A DNA stretch of 64,000 nucleotides, taken from NCBI GenBank assembly GCA_902594815.1, contig CACJNL010000005.1:1-64000 (forward strand), written 5' to 3'. A program made the position numbers and the translations under genes. Positions 50,463-59,707 of this stretch are shown piece by piece (the first letter of the stretch is position 1; each line of letters starts with the position of its first letter). The stretch comes from an uncultured Alphaproteobacteria bacterium (GTDB lineage: Bacteria > Pseudomonadota > Alphaproteobacteria > HIMB59 > GCA-002718135). The notes under the pieces were generated by a model. It was not told the DNA's origin. It did no database searches and saw nothing but the letters and a program-made list of their open reading frames with translations.

Positions 50463-51637
50463 TTTTTATAAAATAATGATCTTATTATCCCAAAAATGAT
50501 ACTAAAAAATGCAAAACTTAACAATGTATTTGTGAAACCAGTATTGCCAAAAATATTCATGTTAAATCCAACTATAATAGGTCCTAAATATTCACCTATT
50601 TCGTAAATAATTATAAAAAGTGATGTTGCAAAAGCAATATTTGAAACGCTAATTCTTTCCCCAAGATATGCTAATGTTACAGTATATAAGCTTGTAGAAG
50701 CAAAACCACTGATCATTAAAGCTATAATAATTATGATTTCGTTAGAATTTGATATTTTTAATAACATTAACCAGGTTACGTGAGCTAACAATAGTACGAA
50801 AACTATTAAACGCTTATTAAAATTATCCGATAGCGCCCCCACAAACGGTTGGCAAAGAACGCCAAATATGCCTCCAATAAAAATATAAATTCCAATTTGT
50901 TTATCAGAGAAAAAATCATTTATCATAAATGCTGGAAATAAAGATAAAAATGCAGAATCTTCAATGCCTGCAAAAAAAATTGCGAGGAATACAAAAGGAG
51001 ATATTAGAATAATTGAAAATTTCATTTTCGTAGATTGTTCTGGAATTGATACAAGATTTACATACTTTTTAATGCTGATCAAACTTCCTATTTTAAAAAG
51101 CACTAATATTAAGCAAACAGTAATAGGTATTCTTCCAGATGTTCCGAATAAGCCAACAATTAATGGACCCATTGCTAAACCGGTAGTAACAGAGGAATTA
51201 TAAATTCCTATAGATTTGCCTCGATTTGAGTTATTGGATACAACATTCACCCACGTATCCATAGTCATCCAAGTCAAACCACCCATCATGCCAAGAATAA
51301 AAAACCATACTGCTAAATTGTATGGATTTAAAAATTCTAACATTGCAGTGATACACAAGCCTTGCACAACTGTTGAGATAAAGATAATTTTATAGAAACC
51401 AAATTTCTTTAATAGTTTTGTAGTAAAAAATCCTGAAAATATAAGTCCTAATGGCCCAAAAGAAGCTACTAATCCAATTGTAAATTCTGAATATCCAGCA
51501 TATTTTTGAATTATTACTAAAATTGTATAAAAATAACTTAAAATTATGCCTGTGCAGAAGGCAACTAAAGATAAGTATTTTACACTAGGACTGACAATAT
51601 TAAAATCTAAATAGTTTTTAATACTATTTAGAATCAT
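50459..51637 (-). CDS. MFS transporter
   Basis: A 392-residue major facilitator with twelve hydrophobic helices. The loop between helices 2 and 3 is GFFTTKLLKKFGFYK, the usual G-x-x-x-D/T-K/R-x-G-R/K position. A central loop joins two six-helix halves, and the second half repeats GALSDNFNKR. It moves a small metabolite by proton or substrate antiport across the inner membrane. It is coupled to the class III aminotransferase upstream by a 4-base overlap. The substrate is not readable, but an amine or amino acid handled by its neighbours is reasonable. Confidence 0.82.
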   Translation of the reverse strand: MILNSIKNYLDFNIVSPSVKYLSLVAFCTGIILSYFYTILVIIQKYAGYSEFTIGLVASFGPLGLIFSGFFTTKLLKKFGFYKIIFISTVVQGLCITAMLEFLNPYNLAVWFFILGMMGGLTWMTMDTWVNVVSNNSNRGKSIGIYNSSVTTGLAMGPLIVGLFGTSGRIPITVCLILVLFKIGSLISIKKYVNLVSIPEQSTKMKFSIILISPFVFLAIFFAGIEDSAFLSLFPAFMINDFFSDKQIGIYIFIGGIFGVLCQPFVGALSDNFNKRLIVFVLLLAHVTWLMLLKISNSNEIIIIIALMISGFASTSLYTVTLAYLGERISVSNIAFATSLFIIIYEIGEYLGPIIVGFNMNIFGNTGFTNTLLSFAFFSIIFGIIRSLFYKK

Positions 51638-53025
51638 TTTTGATTAGACCAGAGTCCCTCTTTTTGTAATTGATCAATTGTGTTTGAAATAGCTAGATAT
51701 AATTTTTCAGTAAGATCATCAATTTGACTTTTAGTTATAATCAAAGCAGGCGAGAGAACACAAATATGGTAGAGAGGCCTGATTATAAGACCTAATTTTA
51801 TAGACTCCTCATCAATTCTTGAGCCAATTGCTTTATCCAAAACCAACGCTTCTTTGCTATCTTTGTTAATTACACATTCAATTCCAGCCATCAAACCTTT
51901 TCCTCTAATATCGCCAACAATTGGAAGTTCATAAAGTGTGTTTAGTTTATCAAAAAAGTAAGGTTCAATTTCACGAACATGTTCTAAAATTTTATCTCTT
52001 TTTAATATTTCGATATTTTTAAGAGCAGCTGCACAACAAGCAGGATGACCAGAATAAGTGTATCCATGAAAAAATAATGATGAGTCATGCTTTAGATCAC
52101 TTATTAATTTGTCTGAAAACAAAACGGCTCCTAAAGGCAAATAACCAGAAGTTATACCTTTGGCACAAGTAATGATATCTGGCACTACTCCAAAAACTTT
52201 TTCTGATGAGAAAAAATGACCAAGTCTTCCAAACCCAGTCACAACCTCATCAGCTATAAATATTATTTCATTTCTTTTACAAACATCATATATTTTTTTA
52301 TAATATCCTTCTGGAGGTACTATACATCCACCTGAAGCTAAGATAGGTTCAGCTATAAAAGCAGCGACATTTTCTGAACCAAGTTCTTCAATTTTATTTT
52401 CAAATTCTTTAACAAGAAAATCACAAAATTGTTCTGGAGTTTGATCCTTTGGTCTTCTGTAGGGTAGGGGGGAACTTAAATGATGAATAAAGTTCTTTTC
52501 AAAATCAAAATTATTTTTTTCTCTATCTTTTCCAGTTATTGATCCAGTTAAGTAAGTACTTCCATGATAGGCTTTATCTCTTGTGATAATATGTTTCTTA
52601 TTGGGTTTGCCTAAAATATTATTATAGAACATAACAAATCTTAATGCAGTCTCATTTGCAGTAGACCCATCTGAAGTAAAAAAAATAGTATTTAAATCTC
52701 CTGGAGAAAGATCTGCCAATACAGATGCTAATTCAGCTGAGATTTCTGTAGATTCTGAAAATGGACTGCAATAATCCATTTTTTCAATTTGATTTTTTAC
52801 CGCTTCACCAATTTCTCTATTTCCATGACCAATATTATTGCACCACATTCCTCCAGGACCATCTATAAATTTGTTTCCATTCTCATCATACAAATAAATG
52901 TTATCTGATTTAGTTATTAGTTTTCTGTTATACGTACCTCTATCATTGAAGTTTTCATAAGGATGTAAAACTAATTTATCTTTTTCGTAAATTTCTGAAA
53001 TATAATCGTTCTTCATTATAAACAT
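51634..53025 (-). CDS. Class III (omega) aminotransferase
   Basis: A 463-residue PLP aminotransferase of the omega group. It has DGPGGMWCNNIGHG, TSDGSTANETALRF, the cofactor Asp in FIADEVVTGFGRLG and the Schiff-base lysine in CAKGITSGYLPLGA, with HGYTYSGHP afterwards. It transfers the terminal amino group of a diamine, taurine-like or beta-amino compound to pyruvate or 2-oxoglutarate. The ATG at 53025 is followed by a second ATG at 53016 (MKND), which better suits a promoter lying only a few bases upstream. A TGAA-N6-TTCA palindrome sits 15 bases before the first ATG. This gene probably starts its own left-going transcript. Confidence 0.87.
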   Translation of the reverse strand: MFIMKNDYISEIYEKDKLVLHPYENFNDRGTYNRKLITKSDNIYLYDENGNKFIDGPGGMWCNNIGHGNREIGEAVKNQIEKMDYCSPFSESTEISAELASVLADLSPGDLNTIFFTSDGSTANETALRFVMFYNNILGKPNKKHIITRDKAYHGSTYLTGSITGKDREKNNFDFEKNFIHHLSSPLPYRRPKDQTPEQFCDFLVKEFENKIEELGSENVAAFIAEPILASGGCIVPPEGYYKKIYDVCKRNEIIFIADEVVTGFGRLGHFFSSEKVFGVVPDIITCAKGITSGYLPLGAVLFSDKLISDLKHDSSLFFHGYTYSGHPACCAAALKNIEILKRDKILEHVREIEPYFFDKLNTLYELPIVGDIRGKGLMAGIECVINKDSKEALVLDKAIGSRIDEESIKLGLIIRPLYHICVLSPALIITKSQIDDLTEKLYLAISNTIDQLQKEGLWSNQK

Positions 53026-53038
53026 ACTCTATCATTCG

Positions 53039-53054
53039 CTGAATATGCGTTCAA
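53039..53054. promoter_or_regulatory. TGAA-N6-TTCA palindrome upstream of aminotransferase, candidate TetR operator
   Basis: The site reads CTGAATATGCGTTCAA, with half-sites TGAA and TTCA separated by 6 bases. It has the same spacing and outer bases as the perfect palindrome at 61352-61367 next to the TetR gene. On the leftward strand its TTGAAC is a good -35, with a TAGAGT 17 bases further as a possible -10, so a protein bound here would block the promoter of the aminotransferase-MFS-GNAT-HD transcript. The site is short; two copies with matching context raise its credibility. Confidence 0.5.
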
Positions 53055-53072
53055 TGAAAATATAGAGAAATA

Positions 53073-53849
53073 TTATTTATCTTGCCATTTAGGGTCAGTT
53101 TTCTTAACAAAAGATGATGCCCCTTCTTTTAAATCGTGACTACCGTATACCTTTTTAACAGATTCTAGAGATCTTAATATTTTAAATGAAGGTAACTCTT
53201 TTTCATTTTCGGTTTCTCTTAGAACTTCTTTGATTGAAGAGTAAATTAAGTTAGGTCCTTTTGAGATTTTTGTTGCAATCTCCCAAGCTCTTTTTAATAC
53301 ATCTTTTTTTTCAACAACCTCATTAATTAGACCCCAATGTTTTGCTTCCTTAGTATCCATCCATCTTCCAGTCATCAAAAACTCAACTGCTACATGATAC
53401 GGTATTCTTCTTCTAAGTTTTATTGTTGCTGCATCAGCTATTACACCCACATTAATTTCTGGTAATGCAAAAGTAGAATCTTCTGAAGCTACAATTATAT
53501 CTGCAGAAATCATTATTTCAAATCCACCACCACACGCTATACCGTTTACTGCTGCAATAACTGGTTTATTCAAATTTGGAAGTTCTTGCAATCCCCCAAA
53601 TCCACCCTCTCCATAATATGCATCAGCTTCTTCCCCCTCATTTACAGCTTTTAAATCCCATCCAGCTGAAAAAAATTTCTCTCCAGCACCAGTTATAATT
53701 GCTACTTTTATATTTGGATCATCTCTAAAATTAGAAAAAATTTCCCCTAAAATTATACTTGTTTTTGCATCAATAGCGTTTGCTTTAGGTCTATCTATTG
53801 TAACTTCAAGAATAGAGTCTTTTATTTTTGTTTTAACAGGTTCGTTCAT
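53073..53849 (-). CDS. caiD: Crotonobetainyl-CoA hydratase/carnitinyl-CoA dehydratase (CaiD-like)
   Basis: A 258-residue crotonase-fold enzyme of CaiD length. The agreement with CaiD as I know it is unusually close in the first half: SILEVTIDRPKANAIDAKTS, NFRDDP, VAIITGAGEKFFSAGWDLKA and KPVIAAVNGIACGGGFE (oxyanion hole Gly, and a Glu). The catalytic second Glu lies in FALPEINVGV. CaiD interconverts crotonobetainyl-CoA and L-carnitinyl-CoA. Here it follows an NDP-forming CoA ligase (4-base overlap) and an acyl-CoA dehydrogenase, giving a beta-oxidation-like path from gamma-butyrobetaine to carnitine. Other short enoyl-CoA substrates remain possible. Confidence 0.82.
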   Translation of the reverse strand: MNEPVKTKIKDSILEVTIDRPKANAIDAKTSIILGEIFSNFRDDPNIKVAIITGAGEKFFSAGWDLKAVNEGEEADAYYGEGGFGGLQELPNLNKPVIAAVNGIACGGGFEIMISADIIVASEDSTFALPEINVGVIADAATIKLRRRIPYHVAVEFLMTGRWMDTKEAKHWGLINEVVEKKDVLKRAWEIATKISKGPNLIYSSIKEVLRETENEKELPSFKILRSLESVKKVYGSHDLKEGASSFVKKTDPKWQDK

Positions 53850-55903
53850 AATTCTTCAAAATAATGTATTAGTGCGTCGACAGCAAATACACCTTTATTT
53901 TTTTTGCAAACAATTAGTGGATTAATTTCAATTTCGTGCAACTTATTTATATTTTTTTCAGCAAATTTAGACAATTTTAAAACAACATCTACTAAACCTT
54001 CTATATCTGCTGCACTTCTATTCCTATAACCAAATAAAATTTTACCTATTTTCATATTTTTTAATTCATTTTTGATATCTTTTTTTGTTAAGGGCAATAA
54101 AAGAGTTTTTGTTTCCCTTATCAGCTCTGTAAAAATTCCCCCAGCACCTATAACTATTACAGGACCAAATTCAGAATCAATTTTGATACCTATTAAAATT
54201 TCTATTATTGTATTGTCGACCATTTTTTCCAATAAAATTTGATCTTTAAATGTTTTTGTTTTGTTAATTAATTCATTCACATTTTTAATATTGGTGATGA
54301 CACCATTGAGCTCGGATTTATGAAATATTTTGTTTGAGTGAATTTTAGCAACTAATGGAAAACCAATTTTAGCACTATCTTTTTTTAATTTATTTTTATT
54401 TGAAATTAATCCTTTAGGGGTTTTAATTCCAATTTTATTTAACAGTTTTTTAGACTCAAATTCAGAGTAAGTTTTTATATTTTTACTACTATTATTCTCT
54501 ACTTTATAACTATTTACAGGTGACTCTTTCTTCCAAATACTTCCGATTTCTATTGCTTTTTTAATTGTGAATAGAGCTTCTCTCATTCCTTGAAGAGGCG
54601 AAACTCCATTTTTTATACATTTATCACGAATATGCTTTGGCATAGTGTCTGATAAAGATGAAATTAGGCTTCCGTTTTTATATTTTTTTGCAACTTTTAT
54701 AAATTTATCAACTATAGCATCCCATTCATCAGTATCACAATTTTCCATATTTGGAAAATCTAACATTAAGCTTATTGAACTAAAATTATTTTTAAAAAAA
54801 ATTTTAAATGTCTTTTCTATATTGTCAGGATCATTCCAATTATATGTTTGCATATCAAAAGGATTAGATACTATTACACCAGGATGATTTACTTTTTTTA
54901 GATCATTTTTAATTTCTGTTTTAATTTTTCCAAATTTTAAATCTAATGTTTCAGCGGCATCTCCTAACATTGCCATATCTCCACCTGAGGGTCCCATAAT
55001 TGATATTAGATCATTCGAAATAACTCCATGTGTATGAAAATATTTTAACAACTCTGTAAGTTCTGATAGTGTTTCGCATCTAGCTACTCCCATTCTTTTA
55101 AACAAAGCATCATAAATATTTTCTTTGCCACTTAATGAGCCTGTATGAGTTAAAATTGTTTCAGATGCAACTTTTGACCTGCCAACTTTGACAATAGCTA
55201 TTGGGATTTTTTTTTCTTTGGAGATTTTTAATACTTTTATTAGTTTATTTATGCTTGTGAAACCTTCAGCGTATATACCGATTGCCGTAACTCTTTTATC
55301 TCTCAGAGAATATTCAATTGTATCCTCAATGCTTATTTTAGCCTGATTGCCCAATGATATGATGTATCCTATTGGAAGAGATCTGTGATTGAAACTAATT
55401 GTATTTCCAATAGTTCCACTTTGACAAATAATAGCCACACCTTTGTTTGTTTGACTACCCGCAACTTGATCTGACCAAACTGAAACTCTATCGAAATAAT
55501 TTATAAATCCATAACAATTAGGGCCTAAAAAAGGAGTTTTGCCTGAATTACTTATTAATTTTTTAGTTTTTTCTTTTCCCTCTGCAGTATTTAATTCTGA
55601 AAATCTTGAAGCTAAGCATACAGCACCTCCAGCACCAATTTCAGAAATTTGCTTCATTAATTGAATTGTTAAATCGTTTGAAACTGCAATATAAACGCAA
55701 TCAGGGATTGACGGTAAGTCAGCTATACTTTTGTAATATTTCTTTTTTTTTGAACTTTTTCTCTTTGGATTAATGTGCCAAATTTCTCCTTTAAAGCCAA
55801 TCTTTATATTTTCATCATAAACAAAGTCAGCCCAATATCCTCCAATTATTGCAAGTTTTTTTGGTCTAAATAATTTATTCAAGTTCACAAAATTAAGCCC
55901 CAA
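53846..55903 (-). CDS. NDP-forming acyl-CoA synthetase (CoA ligase, fused alpha-beta)
   Basis: A 685-residue single-chain ADP-forming acyl-CoA synthetase: an N-terminal CoA-binding domain (KLAIIGGYWADFV), a succinyl-CoA-synthetase-like domain with the phospho-accepting His253 in LTHTGSLSG, and a C-terminal ATP-grasp domain (about 460-685; PLVAKIHSNKIFHKSELNGV). It activates an acid with ATP or GTP and CoA, releasing NDP. In the Cai pathway this job is done by AMP-forming CaiC or CoA-transferase CaiB, neither of which is seen here, so this protein is the likely betaine-CoA ligase. The start is TTG at 55903, overlapping the dehydrogenase stop by 11 bases; a GTG at 55888 is the alternative. Confidence 0.85.
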   Translation of the reverse strand: MGLNFVNLNKLFRPKKLAIIGGYWADFVYDENIKIGFKGEIWHINPKRKSSKKKKYYKSIADLPSIPDCVYIAVSNDLTIQLMKQISEIGAGGAVCLASRFSELNTAEGKEKTKKLISNSGKTPFLGPNCYGFINYFDRVSVWSDQVAGSQTNKGVAIICQSGTIGNTISFNHRSLPIGYIISLGNQAKISIEDTIEYSLRDKRVTAIGIYAEGFTSINKLIKVLKISKEKKIPIAIVKVGRSKVASETILTHTGSLSGKENIYDALFKRMGVARCETLSELTELLKYFHTHGVISNDLISIMGPSGGDMAMLGDAAETLDLKFGKIKTEIKNDLKKVNHPGVIVSNPFDMQTYNWNDPDNIEKTFKIFFKNNFSSISLMLDFPNMENCDTDEWDAIVDKFIKVAKKYKNGSLISSLSDTMPKHIRDKCIKNGVSPLQGMREALFTIKKAIEIGSIWKKESPVNSYKVENNSSKNIKTYSEFESKKLLNKIGIKTPKGLISNKNKLKKDSAKIGFPLVAKIHSNKIFHKSELNGVITNIKNVNELINKTKTFKDQILLEKMVDNTIIEILIGIKIDSEFGPVIVIGAGGIFTELIRETKTLLLPLTKKDIKNELKNMKIGKILFGYRNRSAADIEGLVDVVLKLSKFAEKNINKLHEIEINPLIVCKKNKGVFAVDALIHYFEEL

Positions 55904-57044
55904 GAGGTCTTAACAAAGATCTTGAGATAATATGCCTTTGGATTTCACTTGTGCCTTCCCAAATCCGCTCTATTCTTGCATCACGCCAGATTCTTTCTAG
56001 TGGAATGTCAGACATTAAACCCATGCCTCCACAAATTTGAATTGCTTCATCTGATACTTTCCCAAGCATTTCAGTACAAAATAATTTTGTCATCGCAGCA
56101 TCTTGAGATGATAGAGTTTTTTCATCAATCTTCCATGCTGACTCAAGTAACATTAGATTTGCAGCTTTAATATTTGTGGCCATATCTGCTAATTTAAAAG
56201 AAACACCTTGAAACTTTCCAATTACTTTTCCAAATTGTTTTCTATTAGCTGACCAGTCAAGTGCAATATCAAATGCTCTTTCTGCCCTTGATACAGAAGT
56301 TGCCGCTACTGTTAATCGTGTTGCTTCTAACCACACATTCATTAATTCAAAACCTTTATCCTTTTCACCTAAAATATTTTTTCCAGGTATTCTGCAGTCA
56401 TTAAAATTGATAACATTATTTACATATCCTCTATGAGAAACACAGTCGTAGCCCTTAGCTACTTCAACACCTTTTTGATGAAGATCAACTAGAAAACATG
56501 ACAATAAATTTCTTCCTTGTTCGTCAGTTCCAGTTGAGGCAAATAAAACAACAAAGTCAGAAATATGAGCATTTGATATAAAATGTTTAGTTCCATTGAT
56601 TACCCAATCATCACCATCTTTTTTTGCATTTGTTTTCATTCCTCTAAGATCTGAACCAGCCTCAGGCTCGGTCATCGCAATACAATCTTTTCTCTCACCA
56701 GTAATGGCAGGTTTTAAGTATTCATCAATTAATTCACCCTCACAGGCCATTAGGATATTTTGTGGACGCCAAGCAATTTCAGCTAAGGCAAGAGATGCAA
56801 AACCTAAATGTTTTTCAACTAAGGTTAAATCAAAAGCATTTAAACCACCACCACCATGCTCAACTGGCATATTGCAAGCATATAATCCTGCTTCAATACT
56901 TTTTTTCTTAATTTCATCATATAATTCTTTTGGCAAATTATTTGTTTTTTCTAAAAGTTCTTCATGTTGAAGTAACTCTGCTTTTACAAAAGCTTTAGTT
57001 GTATTTATTAAAAGATTTTGCTCTTCAGTAAAATTGAATTCCAT
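55893..57044 (-). CDS. Acyl-CoA dehydrogenase (candidate gamma-butyrobetainyl-CoA dehydrogenase)
   Basis: A 383-residue FAD acyl-CoA dehydrogenase. Landmarks are MTEPEAGSDLRGMKT for FAD/substrate binding, GTKHFISNA, the QFGKVIGKFQGV segment, the CGGMGLMSD region and the catalytic Glu in RIWEGTSEIQR near the C terminus. It makes a trans-2-enoyl-CoA and passes electrons to ETF. Between a GcvT-like gene and the CoA ligase/CaiD pair, oxidation of gamma-butyrobetainyl-CoA to crotonobetainyl-CoA fits the set of neighbours. The family alone cannot show this; isovaleryl- or glutaryl-type substrates are alternatives. Confidence 0.85.
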   Translation of the reverse strand: MEFNFTEEQNLLINTTKAFVKAELLQHEELLEKTNNLPKELYDEIKKKSIEAGLYACNMPVEHGGGGLNAFDLTLVEKHLGFASLALAEIAWRPQNILMACEGELIDEYLKPAITGERKDCIAMTEPEAGSDLRGMKTNAKKDGDDWVINGTKHFISNAHISDFVVLFASTGTDEQGRNLLSCFLVDLHQKGVEVAKGYDCVSHRGYVNNVINFNDCRIPGKNILGEKDKGFELMNVWLEATRLTVAATSVSRAERAFDIALDWSANRKQFGKVIGKFQGVSFKLADMATNIKAANLMLLESAWKIDEKTLSSQDAAMTKLFCTEMLGKVSDEAIQICGGMGLMSDIPLERIWRDARIERIWEGTSEIQRHIISRSLLRPLGA

Positions 57045-57048
57045 TTTA

Positions 57049-58236
57049 TTATATCTCAGCAGGTACTTTATGCCGTCTTGGTGGATTAAAAAACTGTTTT
57101 TTTACAACTGAACATTCAGCCCATATTTTTTTATATTCTAATTCCTCAGGATGATATATTTCAGCAAAAACTTTAGATCCAATTTTCATATGATCCTTAT
57201 CGACATAACCAAAAGCTATATTGGATTTTAAGCTAGGCGACCACATACCTGCAGTCACAATACCAATTTCTTTTTTATTTTTATCATATAAAACTGAACC
57301 AATAGCAGGTTTATCACCTTGAATATCAAGACCAACTAATTTTTTAGTTAAAGTTTTTTTCTTAAGATCAACTAGATTTTTTTTTCCTGTAAAATAGTTT
57401 TTGTTTAAATCTACTAACCAGCCCATACCTAATTCAAATGGATTCCTCATTCTATTTGGCCGTAATGCTTGTTCAGCTGACATAAAGTCTGCATTAGGTT
57501 GAATAAATCCTGCTTCAACTCTAACCATTTCTAATGCATTCATACCCGCAGGTAAAACTTTGTAGTCTCTATTAAACTTGAATAGTGAGTCCCATACACT
57601 AATAGCATCTTCATTTTTACACCAAATTTCATAGCCTAAATCTCCAGAAAAACCTGTTCTTGATATGGTAACTTTGCAACCATTAAGATCAAAATCATCA
57701 AAGTAAAATGGTTTCAGGTTTTCTATATTTTTGACATTTAATAAATTTAAAATTTTACAAGAAAGAGGGCCTTGAAATGCTAAAGCAGCAATAGTGTCAC
57801 TTACATCTTCTACTTCAACATCAAAACCTATTGCTGTATCAGAAAACCAATTCAAATTTCTTTCTGCACAAAATATTCTTAAGTGATTTGAGTCAAAACA
57901 GAAGACAGTACCATCATCGATCACATTTCCATCTTCATTACACCAAATAATATACATAACTTGGCCAGACTTTATTTCAGTTACATTTCTTGTGACTAAT
58001 TTATCTACAAATTTTATCGCATCTGCTCCTTTAATATCATACTTATGCATTGGTGTTATATCTAAGACACCTGCTGTATTTCTCATAGCGGTATATTCTA
58101 ATTCTGTATTAGAATACTCTCTTGCAATTTTGTATCCAGCCCAACGATACCAATCATTGTTATAGCAAGCTTCATAAGTCCTTTCATGAAAAGGTGTCTC
58201 TAAAAGAGGTTTAGTAAATGAAAATGAATTATTCAT
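57049..58236 (-). CDS. GcvT-family aminomethyltransferase-like protein (tetrahydrofolate-dependent demethylase type)
   Basis: A 395-residue GcvT/DmdA-family protein. The start ETPFHERTYEA matches the family's short lead helix. The Asp in GVLDITPMHKYDI, the folate-site segment VEAGFIQPNADF (a conserved Glu), and the C-terminal barrel with GIVTAGMWSPSLKSNIAFGYV are all visible. These enzymes move a methyl or methylene group to tetrahydrofolate (glycine cleavage T protein, DMSP demethylase, dimethylglycine/sarcosine enzymes). Its start overlaps by 8 bases the stop of a flavoprotein gene, so an oxidase plus a folate acceptor working on N-methyl groups is a natural reading. A specific substrate is not shown. 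Confidence 0.8.
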   Translation of the reverse strand: MNNSFSFTKPLLETPFHERTYEACYNNDWYRWAGYKIAREYSNTELEYTAMRNTAGVLDITPMHKYDIKGADAIKFVDKLVTRNVTEIKSGQVMYIIWCNEDGNVIDDGTVFCFDSNHLRIFCAERNLNWFSDTAIGFDVEVEDVSDTIAALAFQGPLSCKILNLLNVKNIENLKPFYFDDFDLNGCKVTISRTGFSGDLGYEIWCKNEDAISVWDSLFKFNRDYKVLPAGMNALEMVRVEAGFIQPNADFMSAEQALRPNRMRNPFELGMGWLVDLNKNYFTGKKNLVDLKKKTLTKKLVGLDIQGDKPAIGSVLYDKNKKEIGIVTAGMWSPSLKSNIAFGYVDKDHMKIGSKVFAEIYHPEELEYKKIWAECSVVKKQFFNPPRRHKVPAEI

Positions 58237-59707
58237 TACGATTGTCCTTTAGTAATTGTTTTGCAGCGTTAATTCCATTAATGCCTGTTACGCCACCACC
58301 AGGATGTGTACCCGCACTACAGAGATACAAGCCATTTATTGGAGTTGAATATTGGGATGATCCATAAAATGGACGCATCATTAAAAGTTGATCAATTTCC
58401 ATATCACCATGACTCCAATGGCCACCACTAATATTATATTTATCCTCAATATCATTAGGTGTTTCAATTGTTGATGAAAGAATTTGATTTTCTGTGACAA
58501 ATTTTTCTAAAATCAGTTTAACATTTGACAATATTTTTTTCTTATCATGTGCGGAATTAATTAAATAAGGTATAAAATAAATATTTGCAGACAATTTATT
58601 TTTATTGATATAAAATTCTAAACAGGGATTAGATGATAATTTATTATACTTATTATCATTAAAAGCATGTTCTATATATTTTATATCAGGAGCATAAACA
58701 AATTTACCAGATAAATATTTTGTGTCTAAATTATTAATTTTTATCTCATTCTCAAAGTCGATATGAATTTTGGCCACTGTTCCTTTGGTGCGATAGTTTT
58801 TGGTTCTTCTGATGAAGTCAGTATCAAGATTAGCAGCTCCGACCAATTTTAAATATGTGGTTTTTGGGTCTACATTCGAGATTATTGAAGAAGTCTGAAT
58901 TTCTTCTCCAGTATCAAGTAAAACTGAATTAACATTTTGATTAGAAATATTAATTTTCTCTACTTTTTTATTAGTTTCAATTTCAACATTATTTTTTTTA
59001 CAGATTTCTCTAATGGAATTTAAAAAAGAGTGTGTATTGTATTTATTAATTCTAAAAATTGAATTATTTGTCGCCTGGTTATACAATAAATTTAAAATTG
59101 ATCCTGGAGATCTTGCACCGAGATTTGTACCAATAACAGCCTCATTTGATAACAGACCCTTTAGAATATTATCGGTTATATTATCTTCTAAATCATCAGC
59201 AATATTTAAACCGATGACTCGTAATAATTCTCGCATGTTTTTTTTGCCAAGAAGTCTGACTTTAAGACCCATTGAAACTAATTGCCATATATCAGATCTG
59301 GAACCTGATTTAACTCTTGGGGGTTTTTTAAACATGAATGATCTTAATGTTCTAGCAAATAAATCGTATTTATTGATTAATTTAATAAAATTTAATTGAT
59401 CAGACTCACTCGCATTAGTTTGTAAAATTTCAATATTTTTATTACCATTAATTTTAAGTACCGTATGATTTAAATCGTCAGATAAAGCAGAAACATAATT
59501 TTCATTTATATCTTTTTCAATTTTAATATTTAATTCTTTTAAAACTTCTTCAGAAATATAACTTAATGAGTCAACGTAGTTAGAGAGACCACCTAATTGT
59601 TCATTTTTCTCTATAACCAGAACTTTATTTCCTTTTTTTGAAAGAACACTTGCTGCAACTAAACCATTGTGTCCTCCCCCTATAATTATAATATCAAATT
59701 TTCTCAT
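58229..59707 (-). CDS. PYROXD2/CrtI-like FAD oxidoreductase
   Basis: A 492-residue FAD protein of the phytoene-desaturase/PYROXD2 group. The N-terminal dinucleotide fold IIIGGGHNGLVAASVLSKKG is followed by VLVIEKNEQLGGLSNY, and the C-terminal FAD segment is LYLCSAGTHPGGGVTGING. It is shorter and more divergent than its neighbour at 59704, with which it shares the same fold, motifs and a 4-base overlap. Bacterial members in amine-catabolic loci are uncharacterised. Tandem paralogs in one operon suggest a hetero-oligomer or two sequential oxidations. Confidence 0.78.
   Translation of the reverse strand: MRKFDIIIIGGGHNGLVAASVLSKKGNKVLVIEKNEQLGGLSNYVDSLSYISEEVLKELNIKIEKDINENYVSALSDDLNHTVLKINGNKNIEILQTNASESDQLNFIKLINKYDLFARTLRSFMFKKPPRVKSGSRSDIWQLVSMGLKVRLLGKKNMRELLRVIGLNIADDLEDNITDNILKGLLSNEAVIGTNLGARSPGSILNLLYNQATNNSIFRINKYNTHSFLNSIREICKKNNVEIETNKKVEKINISNQNVNSVLLDTGEEIQTSSIISNVDPKTTYLKLVGAANLDTDFIRRTKNYRTKGTVAKIHIDFENEIKINNLDTKYLSGKFVYAPDIKYIEHAFNDNKYNKLSSNPCLEFYINKNKLSANIYFIPYLINSAHDKKKILSNVKLILEKFVTENQILSSTIETPNDIEDKYNISGGHWSHGDMEIDQLLMMRPFYGSSQYSTPINGLYLCSAGTHPGGGVTGINGINAAKQLLKDNRNE

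Noticed and set aside
56596-56970. Rightward 124-codon frame opposite the acyl-CoA dehydrogenase
   Set aside because: It mirrors the well-conserved dehydrogenase and lacks any recognisable motif.
59013-59399. Rightward 128-codon frame opposite the flavoprotein gene
   Set aside because: Antisense shadow; the leftward protein has both FAD motifs and continuous overlap with its operon neighbours.
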